A stretch of 64,000 nucleotides of DNA, taken from NCBI RefSeq assembly GCF_007991175.1, contig NZ_BJXV01000008.1, forward strand, positions 225,373 to 289,372. Reading direction: 5' to 3'. This DNA comes from Halovibrio variabilis. GTDB taxonomy: Bacteria; Pseudomonadota; Gammaproteobacteria; Pseudomonadales; Halomonadaceae. The translations under genes were made by a program, and so were the position numbers. The notes under the pieces were generated by a model. The model searched no databases and was not told the DNA's origin. It was given only the letters and a program-made list of their open reading frames with translations. This document shows positions 27,998-35,787 of this stretch, in pieces; the first letter of the stretch is position 1, and each line of letters starts with the position of its first letter.

Positions 27998-30087
27998 GAC
28001 GTCTCAGCCTCCTTATAAAATGAAAAATTTTGATTATTGACGACTTTTTTACCGGCTTCTTTCTTGAGCCGACTTAAACGATGTAAGCCGGAAATATCGA
28101 GAATTAGCGCAACGCTGCCGTCGCCTAAAATCGTCGCGGAAGAAATACCCGGCACTTTGCGATAATTGTCTTCCAAGTTTTTAACCACGACCTGTTGCTG
28201 GCCGATCAGCTCGTCCACCAACATGGCGTAGCGGCGCCCTTCCCCCTGAACAATGACGGCGATACTTTTGGTCGGATCGGTAATCGCATTTTCGACGTCC
28301 AGCACTTCGTGGATCGCGATGACGGGCAGGTATTCGTCGCGAACTTTGATGACCACATCGTCGCCCGCCATGGCATACATATCGTCTTTAGACGGCTGCA
28401 GCGACTCAAGCACGGTTGACAGCGGCAGTATGAACGTTTCGCCGCCGACTTTAATCGACATGCCGTCCAGAATCGCCAACGTCAGCGGCAGCACGATACG
28501 GGTATTGGTGCCTTCGCCTAGCTTCGACTGAATTTCGACGCGACCGCCCATGCTTTGAATATTTCGCTTCACCACATCCATGCCCACCCCGCGGCCCGAC
28601 ACGTCGGTGACCTCGTTGGCGGTTGAGAAGCCGGGGGCAAAAATCAGCTGGAAAACGTCGTCATCGGACATCGTGTCAGACACGTTTAGGCCGTTTTCAC
28701 GCGCTTTGGCGAGCAGGCGATCACGGTCCATACCGGCACCATCATCGCGTACTTCAATCAGAATATTACCGCCCTGATGACGTGCGGACAGGGTTAACTT
28801 ACCCACCCGTGGCTTGCCAATCGCTTCACGTACGTCGGGCATTTCAACGCCGTGGTCAAGGCTATTGCGCACAAGGTGTGTCAGCGGGTCGGTGATCCGC
28901 TCTACCAGACTTTTATCCAGCTCGGTCGACTTACCTTCGGTGATCAGTTCGATCTCTTTGTTCAGCTTACCGGCGGTATCCCGCACCACGCGGGGGAAGC
29001 GGCTGAACACGAACTCCATCGGGATCATACGAATCGACATCACCGACTCTTGGAGGTCCCGTGCGTTGCGCTGCAGCAGGCTCATGCCATTTTGCAGTGA
29101 ACTATTGCCTACCGACTGATCTTCTAAATCGCTGACCGTTTGATCCAGCATCGACTGAGTAATAATCAGCTCGCCTACCAAGTTGATAATTTGATCAACT
29201 TTATCCACTGATACACGAATGGATGACGACTCGGCGGCGGCTTTTTTGGGCTTTTCTTTAGCCGCCGCTTTCGCTGGACTCGCCTCAGCGGTCGGCTGGC
29301 TGGCAGGGGCCTTGGGCGCTGGGGCAGCGGCCGCTTCGGGAGCCTCTTGCTCTGGGCTGGCGGCATCAACAGCGCCAGGTTCAGCAGCAACGCTCGCGAT
29401 GGCGTTAATTTCAATTTGATCGGGCTCGATAATAAAGCACATAACGGCTTCAATATCGTCAGCGCTGTCGCTGCTTTTCAGGGTTACTTCGTAGCGCTTT
29501 TCGTCGCCCGACTGAGCAAGGACGTCGCCTAACTGCTCTAACTCTTCGACCAGCAGGGTGCGATCTTTGTCGTTGACATTAAGCAGCGCCACCACGAGGT
29601 GGTTACCGCCCGACTGCGCGGCATCCTCAGTGTCAGAAGAGGCCGCTGGGGTTGCTTTGGGTTGGGCGGCGGGGGTCGCCGGTGCGTCCAACGACGCGCC
29701 AATTTCATCAAGGGCAATCTGTTGCAGGGTTTGGCAAATGCGCTCAAACGCCTCTTGATCAGGCTCTTCTTCGCTGCGGTAGGCATCGAGTTGCTCGTGC
29801 ATGATGTCTTTAGCCTCTAAAAAGGTATCTACGAGGTCGGCTCGCAGCGTCAATTCGCCTTTACGTGCGTAATCGAGCAGGTTTTCTAAAATGTGTGTGG
29901 TCTTTTGCAGCACGCTAAAACCAAACGTGCCCGCTCCCCCTTTGATCGAATGAGCGGCACGGAAAATGGCATTCAGCTGCTCACTGTCCGGGTCGTCCAC
30001 ATCCAGCTCCAACAAGAGCTGCTCCATATCTGCCAGCAGTTCTTCGGCCTCTTCAAAAAAGGTGTCATAAAAATCCGCTATATCCAT
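27994..30087 (-). CDS. cheA: Chemotaxis histidine kinase CheA
   Basis: Protein of 697 residues from the ATG at 30087 (GGTGGAG upstream), giving [18 protein letters not shown] as in E. coli. P1 phosphotransfer domain with H46 in [16 protein letters not shown]2 CheY/CheB-binding domain (about 160-225); long A/P/E-rich linker; P3 dimerisation; P4 kinase with [11 protein letters not shown] (N box), DDGAGMDRD (G1) and [13 protein letters not shown] (G2); C-terminal CheW-like P5 domain. It phosphorylates CheY and CheB. Follows motB by about 40 bp and overlaps cheW. Confidence 0.97.
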   Translation of the reverse strand: MDIADFYDTFFEEAEELLADMEQLLLELDVDDPDSEQLNAIFRAAHSIKGGAGTFGFSVLQKTTHILENLLDYARKGELTLRADLVDTFLEAKDIMHEQLDAYRSEEEPDQEAFERICQTLQQIALDEIGASLDAPATPAAQPKATPAASSDTEDAAQSGGNHLVVALLNVNDKDRTLLVEELEQLGDVLAQSGDEKRYEVTLKSSDSADDIEAVMCFIIEPDQIEINAIASVAAEPGAVDAASPEQEAPEAAAAPAPKAPASQPTAEASPAKAAAKEKPKKAAAESSSIRVSVDKVDQIINLVGELIITQSMLDQTVSDLEDQSVGNSSLQNGMSLLQRNARDLQESVMSIRMIPMEFVFSRFPRVVRDTAGKLNKEIELITEGKSTELDKSLVERITDPLTHLVRNSLDHGVEMPDVREAIGKPRVGKLTLSARHQGGNILIEVRDDGAGMDRDRLLAKARENGLNVSDTMSDDDVFQLIFAPGFSTANEVTDVSGRGVGMDVVKRNIQSMGGRVEIQSKLGEGTNTRIVLPLTLAILDGMSIKVGGETFILPLSTVLESLQPSKDDMYAMAGDDVVIKVRDEYLPVIAIHEVLDVENAITDPTKSIAVIVQGEGRRYAMLVDELIGQQQVVVKNLEDNYRKVPGISSATILGDGSVALILDISGLHRLSRLKKEAGKKVVNNQNFSFYKEAETS

Positions 30088-30129
30088 ACACCGCTCCACC
30101 TTAACGTCGTATTTTGTGACCAGCTCAGA

Positions 30130-31077
30130 TTATTCTGCTTCTTGCGCCTGAGGCTCGTCTTGTTGTGTTGATTCTATTAGCGCTTCGGGTAATTCAGGTA
30201 ACGCGTCGGTTGCAGCTTCCGGCAATGAACCATCAGCGTCCATAACGGCTGGATTGCGAATAGCGTCAGCAATTTCAGGAAACAGCACGACCAGCTCTAT
30301 GCGTCGATTGATCGGATTCGTTGGGTCAGTGTCCGGTAACAGCACCCTATCTGCAAAGCCCGATACCCGCAGCAATTGATCTGGATCAAACCCGCCGGCA
30401 ATAAGCTCGCGCCGGGAAGCATTGGCACGGTCATTTGAAAGCTCCCAGTTGCTGTAGCCGCTATAGCCGCCGGCGTAGGGAACGCTATCGGTATGGCCAC
30501 TAATACTCAGCTCATTGGGAAGCTCATTCAGTAACGGCGCGATAGTGCGCAACAAACTGCGCATGTACGGCGCCACTTGATTGCTGCCGAGCTCAAACAT
30601 GGGTCGCTGGTCGGTATCTAATAACTGTATACGTAACCCTTCGCGGGTTAAGTCAAAGCGCATCTGCGAGCGTAACTGGCGCAGTTCAGGGTCACGCTCA
30701 ATGGCGCGCTCAATTCGTTCTTGAAGATTTCTGAAGAAGTTGCGCTCTTGCATGCTGGGACGCGTACGCTCCAGGGTATCAATGCGCGCACGCTCTCCAT
30801 CGCTATGCGTCGGATCAGGACCACCGCCGGGAATCACGCTAGTACTGCCTGAGCGGTCTCCACCGGTAATAGCGCTCACCAAGGGCGTACTGAAGTAGTC
30901 AGCGACGGCTTGGCGCGTTTCGTCATCGGATACACTCAAAATCCACATAACAAGGAACAGTGCCATCAGCGCGGTCATAAAGTCCGCTAGGGCAATTTTC
31001 CATGCACCGCCGTGATGCCCATGAACGACCTTTTTGCGCCGAATGACGATTGGGCGCTTGTCACCGCCCTTACTCAT
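30130..31077 (-). CDS. motB: Flagellar stator protein MotB
   Basis: Protein of 315 residues. B-subunit of the main stator. The single N-terminal membrane helix WKIALADFMTALMALFLVMW carries the essential ion-binding D32, the same number as in E. coli MotB. A plug/linker region follows, then the OmpA-like peptidoglycan-binding domain (about 150-275) with SGHTDSVPYAGG, SNWELSNDRANASRREL and NRRIELVVL. The tail is acidic. Start overlaps motA stop by 4 nt. Confidence 0.96.
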   Translation of the reverse strand: MSKGGDKRPIVIRRKKVVHGHHGGAWKIALADFMTALMALFLVMWILSVSDDETRQAVADYFSTPLVSAITGGDRSGSTSVIPGGGPDPTHSDGERARIDTLERTRPSMQERNFFRNLQERIERAIERDPELRQLRSQMRFDLTREGLRIQLLDTDQRPMFELGSNQVAPYMRSLLRTIAPLLNELPNELSISGHTDSVPYAGGYSGYSNWELSNDRANASRRELIAGGFDPDQLLRVSGFADRVLLPDTDPTNPINRRIELVVLFPEIADAIRNPAVMDADGSLPEAATDALPELPEALIESTQQDEPQAQEAE

Positions 31078-31949
31078 GCATTACCGCCCTTTTTGGCATC
31101 TTTGACATATTCTTCAAGCTCTATAAAGCTGGGTCGCTCTGCGGTAAAGAGTGCTTTACGGCCAAACTCAACGGCAAGCTGCGGCGCGTAGCCGTGCAAG
31201 CTGGCAAGCAGCGTAATACGCATACATTGCAGCATCTTTTCAGCTTCTTTGGCTTGCCGATCGGCGTAGCTGGCGATGGGACTGATAAAGCCGTAACCCA
31301 GCAAAATACCCAGGAACGTACCCACCAACGCGTGAGCGATCATCTCGCCCATTTGTTCTGGGCTGGCATCGGCATACGTCAACGCTTTAATAACCCCCAT
31401 GACCGCTGCCACAATGCCAAAAGCAGGCATCGCATCACCCACTTTGGCGATCGCATCGATGGGAATATGGGCTTCCTGTTCAAAGACCTCAATCTCGTGC
31501 AGCATCAGCTCATCAATTTCCATCGGCTCCATACCGCCGCTGACCATTAGGCGTAGGTAGTCAGTCAGGAAATCCATGATATGCGGATCAGCTAATACGT
31601 CTGGGTGTTCTTGGAACAAGGGACTTTCTTGTGGATTATCAATATCGCGTTCGATACCAAGCATGCCTTCGCGACGGATTTTGGACAGCAGCTTGAACTG
31701 CAGCGCCATGAGTTCCATGTAAAGGGCTTTGTTATATTTTTTTGCTCGCTTCAGTCTGGGCAGTACTTTAAACGCTGCCTTGATCGCTTTGATATTGTTA
31801 CCCGCGATAAAGGCACCGACACCGGCCCCACCAATGATGAGTAGTTCCAGGGGTTGGTAGAGTGGGCCTAAGCTGCCACCTGCCAGCACATAGCCACCAA
31901 AAACAGATAGCAAAACAACTATATAGCCTATAGGTATCAGCACAAGCAC
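31074..31949 (-). CDS. motA: Flagellar stator protein MotA
   Basis: Protein of 291 residues with GTG start at 31949 (TAAGGA upstream; another GTG at 31943 is possible). A-subunit of the E. coli-type proton stator. N-terminus IGYIVVLLSVFGGYVLAGGS and ALYQP-like GPLYQPLELLIIGGAG match MotA closely. Four membrane segments; the conserved proline lies in MPAFGIVAAVMGVIKAL. Heads the motA-motB-cheA-cheW unit. flhC ends about 245 bp upstream. Confidence 0.96.
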   Translation of the reverse strand: MLVLIPIGYIVVLLSVFGGYVLAGGSLGPLYQPLELLIIGGAGVGAFIAGNNIKAIKAAFKVLPRLKRAKKYNKALYMELMALQFKLLSKIRREGMLGIERDIDNPQESPLFQEHPDVLADPHIMDFLTDYLRLMVSGGMEPMEIDELMLHEIEVFEQEAHIPIDAIAKVGDAMPAFGIVAAVMGVIKALTYADASPEQMGEMIAHALVGTFLGILLGYGFISPIASYADRQAKEAEKMLQCMRITLLASLHGYAPQLAVEFGRKALFTAERPSFIELEEYVKDAKKGGNA

Positions 31950-32045
31950 AGTCCTTACGGTATTTCAGTATGATTAAGGGAACCAAACCTTGGTCATCTG
32001 TTCTGATGAATCGAAGCTGTTCCAGCCTGAGCATTACTTAGCCTT

Positions 32046-32073
32046 ATCATACTAGGGCTGAGATGCTTTTTAA
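32046..32073 (-). promoter_or_regulatory. Possible sigma-70-type promoter before motA
   Basis: In the 246-bp flhC-motA gap the minus strand shows TTAAAA (32068-32073), a 16-bp spacer and TATGAT (32046-32051). The -35 is poor, which would fit an activated promoter. No good sigma-28 match was found here, although motA-cheA units are usually FliA-dependent. Confidence 0.3.
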
Positions 32074-32195
32074 TGAAAAAGTATCACTGGCTTTTGCGCT
32101 TATCTATGCCAATGCACTCATCCGTAATCTTGAAGCGCTCATTGCTATGTCTTATACCTCAACGTCAGGCGGGTGTACTGTTCGGGCTGACGATG

Positions 32196-32735
32196 TCACA
32201 TTTTTTCACTATCTTGCTGTGCTTTGCGCGTCTTGCCTGCCCGTGAAGGCGGCTGACATATACCGCATACGTAATGCTGGCTGGGGCTATGCGCATGCGC
32301 CACAAATTGTCCATTACAGCGCGTGCAGCGGTTCAGTTGGAGCAAATCGCTATCAAAAAAGCGTACCAGCGTCCAGGCGCGTGTTAGTCCCAGTACCGGC
32401 TCCATATTTTCAAGTGCCATTTGTTCGCCATAAAGCCGATAGGCTTTTACAAACGCATCAATGCGATCGCAGTCAGCCTCACCTTTTAAACTGATATAGA
32501 TGTTGTAAAAAAGTGACGAATGAACATTCGGTAGCCAGGTAATAAACCAGTCGGTGGAAAATGGCAGCATGCCTTTAGGCGGTGACACTCCACGCACTTC
32601 TTTATACAGCTTAATCAAACGTGTTCGGCTTAATTCAGTCTCTGTTTCAAGCACCTGCAAACGCGCGCCGAGCTCAATCAACTCAATGGCCAGCTGCACT
32701 TGGTGCATTTCATCAACCAAGCTTTTCTGGCTCAC
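32196..32735 (-). CDS. flhC: Flagellar master regulator subunit FlhC
   Basis: Protein of 179 residues. With FlhD it forms the FlhD4C2 activator of early flagellar operons. Conserved blocks: IELIELGARLQVLETETELSR (helical N-terminus), RLIKLYKEVRGVSPPKGMLP, TWLPNVHSSLFYNIY and the zinc site built from CTRCNGQF...YVCGICQPP (four cysteines). Start overlaps the flhD stop by 4 nt. Confidence 0.96.
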   Translation of the reverse strand: MSQKSLVDEMHQVQLAIELIELGARLQVLETETELSRTRLIKLYKEVRGVSPPKGMLPFSTDWFITWLPNVHSSLFYNIYISLKGEADCDRIDAFVKAYRLYGEQMALENMEPVLGLTRAWTLVRFFDSDLLQLNRCTRCNGQFVAHAHSPSQHYVCGICQPPSRAGKTRKAQQDSEKM

Positions 32736-33064
32736 GTCTCTCCTCCTGGCGGCATGGGCTCAAACGCCTCGCCGGCGAGTAACAGCGATGCGTGCAAACC
32801 TGACAGCCCTTGATCGCGAGGATTATCGGTAAGTTGACGCAGCCGCTCGGCGCTGGTCTGACTAAACCGGCACAATAGCTGACTGGTCCGCGCCAGTTTT
32901 GTCAGTTGACGCGCATTAAGCGATACAATTAACTCGGCGACTTCGCTGTCTATTTTTAAGCGGAACATAGCAGCCTCACGATCTTCATCAAGCAAGCGTT
33001 GCGCCAGAAGCAAATAAGCTAAATTAATTTCTTGAATTTCATCGAGAAAGTTAGATTGACTCAT
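32732..33064 (-). CDS. flhD: Flagellar master regulator subunit FlhD
   Basis: Protein of 110 residues from the ATG at 33064; the frame extends upstream but MSQSNFLDEIQEINLAYLLLAQ is the normal FlhD start. FlhD directs FlhC to DNA. The family motif ELIVSLNARQLTKLARTSQLLCRF is present. A TATAAT and a 12-bp palindrome lie just upstream. Its presence with FlhC points to a peritrichous or lateral control scheme rather than the polar FleQ type. Confidence 0.94.
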   Translation of the reverse strand: MSQSNFLDEIQEINLAYLLLAQRLLDEDREAAMFRLKIDSEVAELIVSLNARQLTKLARTSQLLCRFSQTSAERLRQLTDNPRDQGLSGLHASLLLAGEAFEPMPPGGET

Positions 33065-33101
33065 GATGTCCCATAGAAGACTTAGACGCGACATAGTGAC
33101 C

Positions 33102-33124
33102 ATTATATTGGCGTCATTAATGAC
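33102..33124 (-). promoter_or_regulatory. flhDC promoter with overlapping palindromic operator candidate
   Basis: On the minus strand TATAAT lies at 33102-33107, about 38 bp before the flhD ATG. No good -35 is present at 16-19 bp (AT-rich TAAAAA only). The perfect 12-bp palindrome GTCATTAATGAC at 33113-33124 lies in the spacer next to the -10. This fits a repressor or activator site; the binding protein is unknown. Confidence 0.5.
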
Positions 33125-33169
33125 TTTTTATTGCCTAGCCTTATGGTTGCATAGATCAACTGTAATTGG

Positions 33170-33463
33170 CTACTTAGGCCTATCACGATAACTGAGCCCC
33201 TCGTCTGACAGTTCGAACACCCACACCAGAAGTTCCGCGACGATTTGGTAAAGCCCCGCGGGAATTTCCGCGTCCAAATCTAGCTGCATTAACAGCGCGA
33301 CCAGCTCAGGCGCGTCGTGCACATAAATACCCTGACGCTGAGCTTCAGCCATTAGGCGCTCGGCCAAGTCACCGTAACCTTTTGCCACGACACGGGGCGC
33401 CCGGTCATTGTCTTGATAGGCCAAGGCAACGGCTTGGCGTCGACGCTCACCCGAAGTCGCCAT
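33170..33463 (-). CDS. FlhB C-terminal-domain homolog (FhlB-like)
   Basis: Protein of 97 residues from the ATG at 33463 (GGAGG 6 bases upstream; an ATG at 33469 abuts that site). It matches only the cytoplasmic C-terminal domain of FlhB: AVALAYQDNDRAPRVVAKGYGDLAERL, GIYVHDAPELVALLMQLDLD, EIPAGLYQIVAELLVWVFEL. The NPTH cleavage motif and the membrane helices are absent. Such stand-alone proteins can stand in for part of FlhB in export switching. Overlaps the fliK-like gene by 17 nt. Confidence 0.88.
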   Translation of the reverse strand: MATSGERRRQAVALAYQDNDRAPRVVAKGYGDLAERLMAEAQRQGIYVHDAPELVALLMQLDLDAEIPAGLYQIVAELLVWVFELSDEGLSYRDRPK

Positions 33464-34742
33464 GCACATCCTCCGCCTCAATATAGCGAGCCCGCAGCTG
33501 CACTTTTTGCAAGTCCAAAGCCCCCAGGCGTTTTTCCAATGCCGGAAGGCCAGCGTCGATGCGCTCATACGCTTTGCTACTTGCGGTGGTGAAATCGATA
33601 CTTAACATATTTTTATACAGCCACAACGACGCCTTGAATGCGCCTAAATTGGGCACTTCCAGCTGCATATCGGAACGCCACCCGCCGTCGGGCTCACCCT
33701 GTTGCGCCCCCCCCTCCTGCCCTTCCTCGCGAGCGGGCAGGTTAATCACCAGGGCCATAAAAATACCGGCCCAGACATCTCCCTCCCAGCGGATAGTCGG
33801 CATCACCAGCATTTCTAGCTGCTGACGCACCAGACTCTGCAGGCTTTCATGCACGACGTCACGACCCGATCGATTAGCAATTAGCTCGTTCATTTCCCTT
33901 GCATGACTGACATCGACTCTTGGCTGACTGCTTTCGCGCCCCTCTCCCGCCGTCGAAGCAGACGCTTGGGGCGCAGCCGGCGCCTGGGGCGAAGCAGTCT
34001 GGGCAGCGGCAGCAGGCGGCTGACTGGAAGCCGTCGCAACCCCTGAACGAGACACCAAGCCCGCTTCAGCGGCCATCGGCACTAACGGCGAGTTGGGGAG
34101 GATGGACATTCCCCCTTGGCCGCTCATTGGCGCGCCCGGCGACGCCAATGGCGCCAGCCCATTAAGTGCCTGCGAGACACGCAAATCAGTCGGTAAAAGA
34201 GAAGCGGGCGGAGCGGGCGGACGTGGCCCAGCTTGCATTTGCGGCTCATTTAAGAGCTGCTGGCGGGTGCCTTCGCCCTGAAACCAGCGCTTTAAATGCG
34301 CCTCGTAAAATAAACCGCTATCGCGAATGCTCGCTTCTAGGCGTGTTGCAACAGCGCTCACTGACGGCGCTTCTTGACTGGTAATGAGAGGCGCTTCGGG
34401 CCGCATCACCGAAGGAGGCGCGGGAAACCGTAACAGAACATCGGCGATCGTGCGTGCAGCGGGGCTAAAGTGTGTCTGCGTCGACCCCGGTGTAGATGGC
34501 GGCACATCACCGCGGGGTAACGTGCGTCCACCCTCTCCAGGCAGCGGCAGACGTTTTAAATCGCTTAACGGTGAGGTCGGCGGGCGTCCATCCAAGTTGG
34601 CATCGCCCATCAACGCACGCGGCCCTTCGCCTGGCGGAATCGGCTTCACAGGCTGCTCCAGCGCCCGCTGCAACGACACCTCGCCTTGACGCCCTAGCAC
34701 CTGGTGCAAAAGCGTATCAATAAGCGGGGTAATACCGCTCAC
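33447..34742 (-). CDS. Second FliK-like hook-length-control protein
   Basis: Protein of 431 residues. Most of the chain (about 30-280) is P/A/S/Q-rich and poorly structured, as in FliK rulers. The C-terminal domain (about 290-431) has MQLEVPNLGAFKASLWLYKN and LPALEKRLGALDLQKVQLRA, in the style of the FliK/Flg_hook C-terminal domain. It contains an eight-base G run in the coding strand (33707-33714). Coupled to fliT upstream (ATGA overlap) and to the FhlB-like gene downstream, a FliK/FlhB-like pair. A separate fliK lies at 44239-45615. Confidence 0.72.
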   Translation of the reverse strand: MSGITPLIDTLLHQVLGRQGEVSLQRALEQPVKPIPPGEGPRALMGDANLDGRPPTSPLSDLKRLPLPGEGGRTLPRGDVPPSTPGSTQTHFSPAARTIADVLLRFPAPPSVMRPEAPLITSQEAPSVSAVATRLEASIRDSGLFYEAHLKRWFQGEGTRQQLLNEPQMQAGPRPPAPPASLLPTDLRVSQALNGLAPLASPGAPMSGQGGMSILPNSPLVPMAAEAGLVSRSGVATASSQPPAAAAQTASPQAPAAPQASASTAGEGRESSQPRVDVSHAREMNELIANRSGRDVVHESLQSLVRQQLEMLVMPTIRWEGDVWAGIFMALVINLPAREEGQEGGAQQGEPDGGWRSDMQLEVPNLGAFKASLWLYKNMLSIDFTTASSKAYERIDAGLPALEKRLGALDLQKVQLRARYIEAEDVHGDFG

Positions 34743-35149
34743 GTCGACCTCGTCTCGTCAGCGTCATCCGCTGAATAGTGCCCCTCGGCCCCCTGCTGAG
34801 GGGCATACGCGCGATGTAAGTCACGCTGACGCTGCGTGACGCCGATGAGCTTACCCAGCTCATCGCGACGTGAGACTAAACGGCGACGAATGTCCACATC
34901 GTGCTCCAGGATACGCTCCAACAGCTCTGCCTTGCGCTGTTGGGCAGGGGCATCAAGCACCGCGGTTGCATCCAACTCACGCAGCTGCTCCACCAGCACC
35001 ACATAGTGGGTTCGCTGGTCAATCAGCTCCGCCCACTGCTCGGCATCGGCAAGTTCGTGCATGTGGGCAACGCGACTCAAAAGCGTTTCATAGCTCTCTA
35101 ACAACGTTTTTTGAGCGTTTTCACCATCATGGGCAAGTGTAGATGACAT
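34739..35149 (-). CDS. fliT: Flagellar chaperone FliT-like
   Basis: Protein of 136 residues from the ATG at 35149 (GAGG upstream), 7 nt after the fliS stop. FliT is the export chaperone of the filament cap FliD and can bind FlhDC. The protein is all-helical with an N-terminal QKTLLESYETLLSRVAHMHEL and WAELIDQRTHYVVLVEQL, patterns of the FliT family. Assignment rests mainly on position after fliS plus length and helical pattern. Confidence 0.8.
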   Translation of the reverse strand: MSSTLAHDGENAQKTLLESYETLLSRVAHMHELADAEQWAELIDQRTHYVVLVEQLRELDATAVLDAPAQQRKAELLERILEHDVDIRRRLVSRRDELGKLIGVTQRQRDLHRAYAPQQGAEGHYSADDADETRST

Positions 35150-35156
35150 TATTGCC

Positions 35157-35573
35157 TCACGCGCTCTGTTGTTGACCAATGTCGCGCCATGCTGACGCTA
35201 TGTCTTCAAGCAAGGATTCGGCCTGATTCAAGCTCTCTTCGTCATTGCGCAGGTTAGCAGCCAACAGCAGGCGGACAATATAATCGTAGAGCGACGCTAG
35301 GCGCTCGGCAATTTCTCCGCCTTTATCTTGATCCAGAGCGGCAGAGAGACCGTTATTCACGATATCCAGGGCTTTAGAGATCGACTTACCTTTCTCGGCT
35401 ATATTGCCTGCCTGCATATGAATGCGCGCAGCACGAATAGCGGCCTGGGCACCGTCAAACAGCATGACGATAAGTTGATGAGGATCGGCCGACATCACTC
35501 CGCTTTCCACGCCAACGCGCGCATAAGCATTTGCTCCTCGGCCATAGGCGGCGCCACCGCGAGAGTAAGTCAT
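35157..35573 (-). CDS. fliS: Flagellin export chaperone FliS
   Basis: Protein of 138 residues. FliS binds the flagellin C-terminus before export. The chain begins MTYSRGGAAYGRGANAYARV and has the family block DPHQLIVMLFDGAQAAIRAAR and GKSISKALDIVNNGLSAALD. A sigma-28 promoter lies about 100 bp upstream and the leader contains hairpins. fliD and fliC, normally just upstream, are absent from the window. Confidence 0.95.
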   Translation of the reverse strand: MTYSRGGAAYGRGANAYARVGVESGVMSADPHQLIVMLFDGAQAAIRAARIHMQAGNIAEKGKSISKALDIVNNGLSAALDQDKGGEIAERLASLYDYIVRLLLAANLRNDEESLNQAESLLEDIASAWRDIGQQQSA

Positions 35574-35583
35574 AAGCGAAACT

Positions 35584-35671
35584 CCTGTGCGTGGCTTTGT
35601 TACCCCATTATCATCAATGGGTTGCCACAGGTATAAAAAGTTAAAAGGGTAGCAAATTGCCCTCTGCTACC
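35584..35671 (-). promoter_or_regulatory. Structured 5' leader of fliS
   Basis: Downstream of the sigma-28 promoter the transcript should start near 35670. At its 5' end GGTAGCA/TGCTACC can pair (35648-35671), followed by a T-rich stretch. Nearer the gene a second stem forms: CCCATT/AATGGG (35604-35609 with 35616-35621), extended by CCTGTGGC (35624-35631) with CCTGTG/GTGGC (35584-35595). The outer arm overlaps the AGGAG ribosome site (35582-35586). Confidence 0.5.
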
Positions 35672-35676
35672 TTTAT

Positions 35677-35703
35677 GTATCGGCGTAACGCAGGCCGACT
35701 TTA
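35677..35703 (-). promoter_or_regulatory. Sigma-28 promoter of fliS
   Basis: Minus strand reads TAAAGTCG (35696-35703), 11 bp, GCCGATAC (35677-35684). This fits the FliA consensus TAAAGTTT-N11-GCCGATAA with only three mismatches and exact spacing. Confidence 0.85.
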
Positions 35704-35787
35704 ATGCCTTGCGGCGCTTTTATGTCGAAAATCTAAAACCGTAAAGGATCGCCGCTTATGCGCTCACGCCTTACGGCCTTTACCCTT

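Noticed and set aside
31950..32195. Sigma-28 promoter before motA
   Set aside because: No sequence with both a TAAA-type -35 and a CGAT-type -10 at 11-bp spacing was found.
32063..32494. 143-codon plus-strand frame over the motA-flhC gap and flhC
   Set aside because: It is antisense to flhC and has no family match.
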